Origin: Solanum dulcamara
Taxonomy: Eukaryota > Streptophyta > Magnoliopsida > Solanales > Solanaceae
Assembly: GCF_947179165.1 (NCBI RefSeq)
Contig: NC_077243.1
Coordinates: 48,252,501-48,316,500 of the forward strand
DNA: 64,000 nt
Reading direction: 5' to 3'
In this document: positions 61,350-64,000 of the stretch, one piece after another
How positions within the stretch are numbered: the first letter of the stretch is position 1
How the letters are laid out: each line of letters opens with the position of its first letter
Notes under the pieces: model-generated
What the model was told of the DNA's origin: nothing
Databases searched by the model: none
Seen by the model: only the letters and a program-made list of their open reading frames with translations
Made by a program: the position numbers and the translations under genes

Positions 61350-63535
61350 TTTAACATCCCTCAAAAATTATTATAAGTATTTTAAGAATGCCTTGGGAAT
61401 AAGCCGCTCAAGTAATGCATCATCCTTAATCTTTTTAGAAAATCCGTGTTGAAATATTGATCAGGGGGTCAAAACCTGCAGGAAAATAGTTTCGGTGGAT
61501 TTTTAGGACCTGTATATCGAAAGATAGATATTTGAAGAAATTCACAAAATAGTAGGATCCACGATAGATCCGCTTCGCATACCTAAGAGAGTTTAATAGC
61601 TGAGTTGAGTTTTTTTAAAGAGCGTTTTAGACCTTTCCCAAATTATTAATCAATGAACCTAGACGTTTATAGGCCTAATACGACTCTATAAATTCACCTA
61701 AACCCCTAATTCTATTCATTCTTCTATAATTCCTCTATCAAATATTTCTCTCTCTACAAAAAGGCTCTCAAGGGTTTTCATTAAAGAATTCAAGTAATCT
61801 ACTCAATTTGTTCATCAAACTCTCAAGTTATTTCAATTATTTGGTGTTCTCACTTAAGGTATGTGGGTATTAATTCATGTATTCTTTCATCCATGAAGCT
61901 CAATCAATTTCTCAAGATTTTCTATCAAATTAAAGTATGGTATTTTATGGGTTTTATGATCTCTACTCCTATTGCATGAATTACGATTCAAAGTATGATC
62001 ATGAGTCTATTTTGATATAAATTGATGGTTATTGCATTAAATTAAAGAGTTTTTCCACGAATTCTCCTATTTTGATATCTAGGGTTCATGATGTAAATTA
62101 TGAGTATTTTGAATTATACTTCCAAAGGATATTATCTATATGAATTATGTATGGGCTGATATAAAGTTTATGATCATGCATGTTTTCAAGTGAATTACAT
62201 GATTTTCAAAGTCAATTGATTATGCAATTGAGTTTTACTCTAAGTTCAAGATATGAATTTCATGCAAGTTATGAAGTAAGGTGACTTAGGGCCCTATGTG
62301 GTTACCTAAGGCCTAAAAGGTGACTTAGGGCCCTATGTGGTGACCTAAAGCCTAACGATATGAATTATGCAAATATGATTGTAATGATGAAAGGACAATT
62401 CTCACATTACAAGAATATTATGAAAATGAGCTACTTTATGATTTCAAACCTATGATCATGACCATGATATATGTAATTATGATTTTATGTTTTGTATGTA
62501 TTCTGTGGAATTTGACTTAGCACCGAGTGGACTTGAGGTGGGGGCCCTACCAAAAGCCTTAGTAGCAGCCGCATATCCCATAAACTACTTTATGATTTCA
62601 AACCTATGATCATGACCATGATATATGTAATTATGATTTTATGTTTTGTATGTATTCTGTGGGATTTGACTTAGCACCGAGTGGACTTGAGGTGGGGGCC
62701 CTACCAAAAGCCTTAGTAGCAGCCGCATATCCCATAAACTATGTGCCACCATAGGTTGCCTTCATGGCTTAGCTATTGGATCCATATATAGCGTATATAT
62801 GACCCACCTAGCAGGGAAGAGTCTACCATGGCAAGTAGATTCCCCTTTTCTTCATTGTATGGGGAGACAATGGAATTCCATATTATAGCTCGCATAGTCT
62901 TATTGTCGGTTATGGTTCCTATCCCACATATGTATGATCTCTTAAGTATGTTATAATTGTGAATTTATGCTTTTAAATACTTTGGTCAATATGATTTTCT
63001 CATGACTTTATGTATTCCAACTTATCATGTGTTTTACTTGACCTTTACATTCCATGATTTACATTGCATGTCACACCCTCATACTTAGTACATTCCAACA
63101 TACTAATGCATATTTTTTGCCTACATTATCTCATATTATAGGGGTTGAGGTTGAAGATCCTAATCGTCCACGTAACTAGTAGGCGTTCTCTATCCGACTG
63201 TGTTGTGGTGAGTCCTCATTGATCGAGGTCTAGTTTCAAGTTATTTACTTTTTTTTTCAAAAGATTTTTTTTACATTTTATGTTGAGGGTGAGCTAGGGA
63301 TATGTATTAAACACCGCCCATACTCATGTTTAGAGGCATCTAGTTGGACTTATGTTCGAGTCTATGTTGTCATAAGACATTTTCAGATTTCTATTCATGT
63401 TTTAGACTCTCTTATTATGTTTCCGCTTTTATATTTTACCTTATGTATGCTTATGATATGTACAAGAGCCTTGGTTGGTTCCCTTTGGGGTTTCAATCAT
63501 CGTGTTACGACTAGGCCCTAGGTCGGGTCGTGACA
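61350..63535 (+). repeat. GypA 3' LTR (2186 bp)
   Basis: Starts TTTAACATCCCTC (TGTAAC in the 5' copy) and ends GGGTCGTGACA at 63,535. It matches 25,495-27,456, including the doubled GGGCCCTATGTGG block (62,288-62,345). It has a private 154 bp tandem duplication (62,431-62,738). Confidence 0.88.
62431..62738 (+). repeat. 154 bp tandem duplication in the GypA 3' LTR
   Basis: The unit starting CTACTTTATGATTTCAAACC at 62,431 repeats at 62,585 almost unchanged. The 5' LTR has one copy (from about 26,578). Confidence 0.93.
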
Positions 63536-63584
63536 ATATCTTAGACTATGATGTCATAGGCCATGATACGTGAAAAATGAATCT

Positions 63585-63830
63585 TTAGGCCATGAAATCA
63601 TGTCCGTAAGCCATGAAAATGATGCCTTTTGACTATGACACCTTCAAAACATGATCAACAACATTTAAATCCTTAGGCCATGAAATGATGTCCACATGCC
63701 ATGAAAATGTTGCCTTTGGACCATGACACCTTTGGAATATGATCAACAATAATTAAATCCTTAGGTCATGTAATGATGTCTGCAGGCCATGAAAATTATG
63801 CCTTAAGACTATGACGCCTTAGGAATAAAT
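63585..63830 (+). repeat. 88 bp tandem repeat, nearly three units
   Basis: Units start TTAGGCCATG at 63,585 and 63,673 and TTAGGTCATG at 63,761, an exact 88-base step. Each unit also has an internal near-repeat (GCCATGAAAATGATGCC versus GGCCATGAAATGATGTCC). The flank left of the GypA element (25,457-25,494) looks like a decayed unit. 63,831-64,000 has no recognisable feature. Confidence 0.88.
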
Positions 63831-64000
63831 AATGATTAGAGATATTGTATTTGTTTTATAAGCATTGTAGTGACTTTATATAGTTTCCTTCATCTGATAC
63901 AATAGGGCTCAGTGCAAATATAGTTCTTGGGAACAACGTAATTTTTGGGTACAATGCATCTCTATGGGCATAATGCAATTATTGGTCTCAATGTACTTCT

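Larger units (their letters stand above)
25495..63535 (+). mobile_element. GypA element, host of the whole nest
   Basis: 5' LTR (25,495-27,456), leader and gag (27,457-28,959), then insertions, then reverse transcriptase-RNase H (59,757-60,732), chromodomain (60,733-61,098), polypurine tract (61,336-61,344) and 3' LTR (61,350-63,535), all in the same orientation. Both LTRs share a private duplication of the GGGCCCTATGTGG block and share TATAAATTCAC-type TATA boxes. Both outer flanks resemble the 88 bp tandem repeat. The 5 bp next to each LTR (ACGTT and ATATC) do not match, so single-element status is inferred, not proven. Without insertions the remnant would be about 7 kb. Confidence 0.7.

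Overview
This window looks like repeat-dense nuclear DNA of a flowering plant, most likely a Solanaceae species. The evidence is chromodomain Ty3/gypsy polyproteins, initiator-Met tRNA primer sites, a hAT transposase, and LTR and SINE sequences of a style familiar from that family. I found no host protein-coding gene. Almost every base belongs to a transposable element, a piece of one, or a tandem repeat, and no element has an intact coding region. Family labels are mine. GypA is a chromodomain gypsy whose LTR starts TGTAACATCCC. GypC is a related gypsy whose LTR starts TGTTATACCCC. GypB has ~3.5 kb LTRs starting TGTTACACCCC and a ruined interior. LTR-E is a further LTR-like family.

Layout. 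1-4847: GypA remnant on +, LTR then protease to chromodomain, split by a ~1 kb poly(A)-tailed retroposon. 4848-12480: GypA remnant on -, split by the 6.56 kb LTR-E insertion, which holds two ~2.4 kb direct repeats. 12481-14648: GypA LTR, leader and start of gag. 14649-22290: rearranged GypB element on -. 22291-25494: unclassified repeat-rich sequence with two 29-30 bp minisatellites. 25495-63535: one GypA element on + acting as host of a deep nest. 63536-64000: flanking DNA with an 88 bp tandem repeat.

The nest is the clearest structure. The GypA element holds a hAT transposon (from 28960). The hAT holds a complete GypC element (29655-54182, target duplication CAAAC). GypC holds a complete GypB element in one LTR (30110-40859, target duplication GGCGG) and a GypB-like solo LTR in the other (48729-52228, target duplication TCAAG). 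A further GypB-like LTR fragment (55789-59756) lies on the hAT/GypA boundary and contains another solo LTR (56052-59270, target duplication TTTAT).

The most unusual biology is in GypB. It has very long, nearly identical LTRs, a working-looking tRNA primer site and polypurine tract, and a decayed interior shared by both copies, which is the profile of a large non-autonomous derivative (LARD-like). Both interiors carry an antisense 5S rRNA-derived segment with a recognisable Pol III internal promoter. GypB and GypC LTRs also carry a 21 bp inverted-repeat module whose tandem copy number (one to three) varies between LTRs. In GypB it lies beside a cluster of CACGTG boxes just upstream of the TATA.

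All homology statements are by eye; no searches were run.
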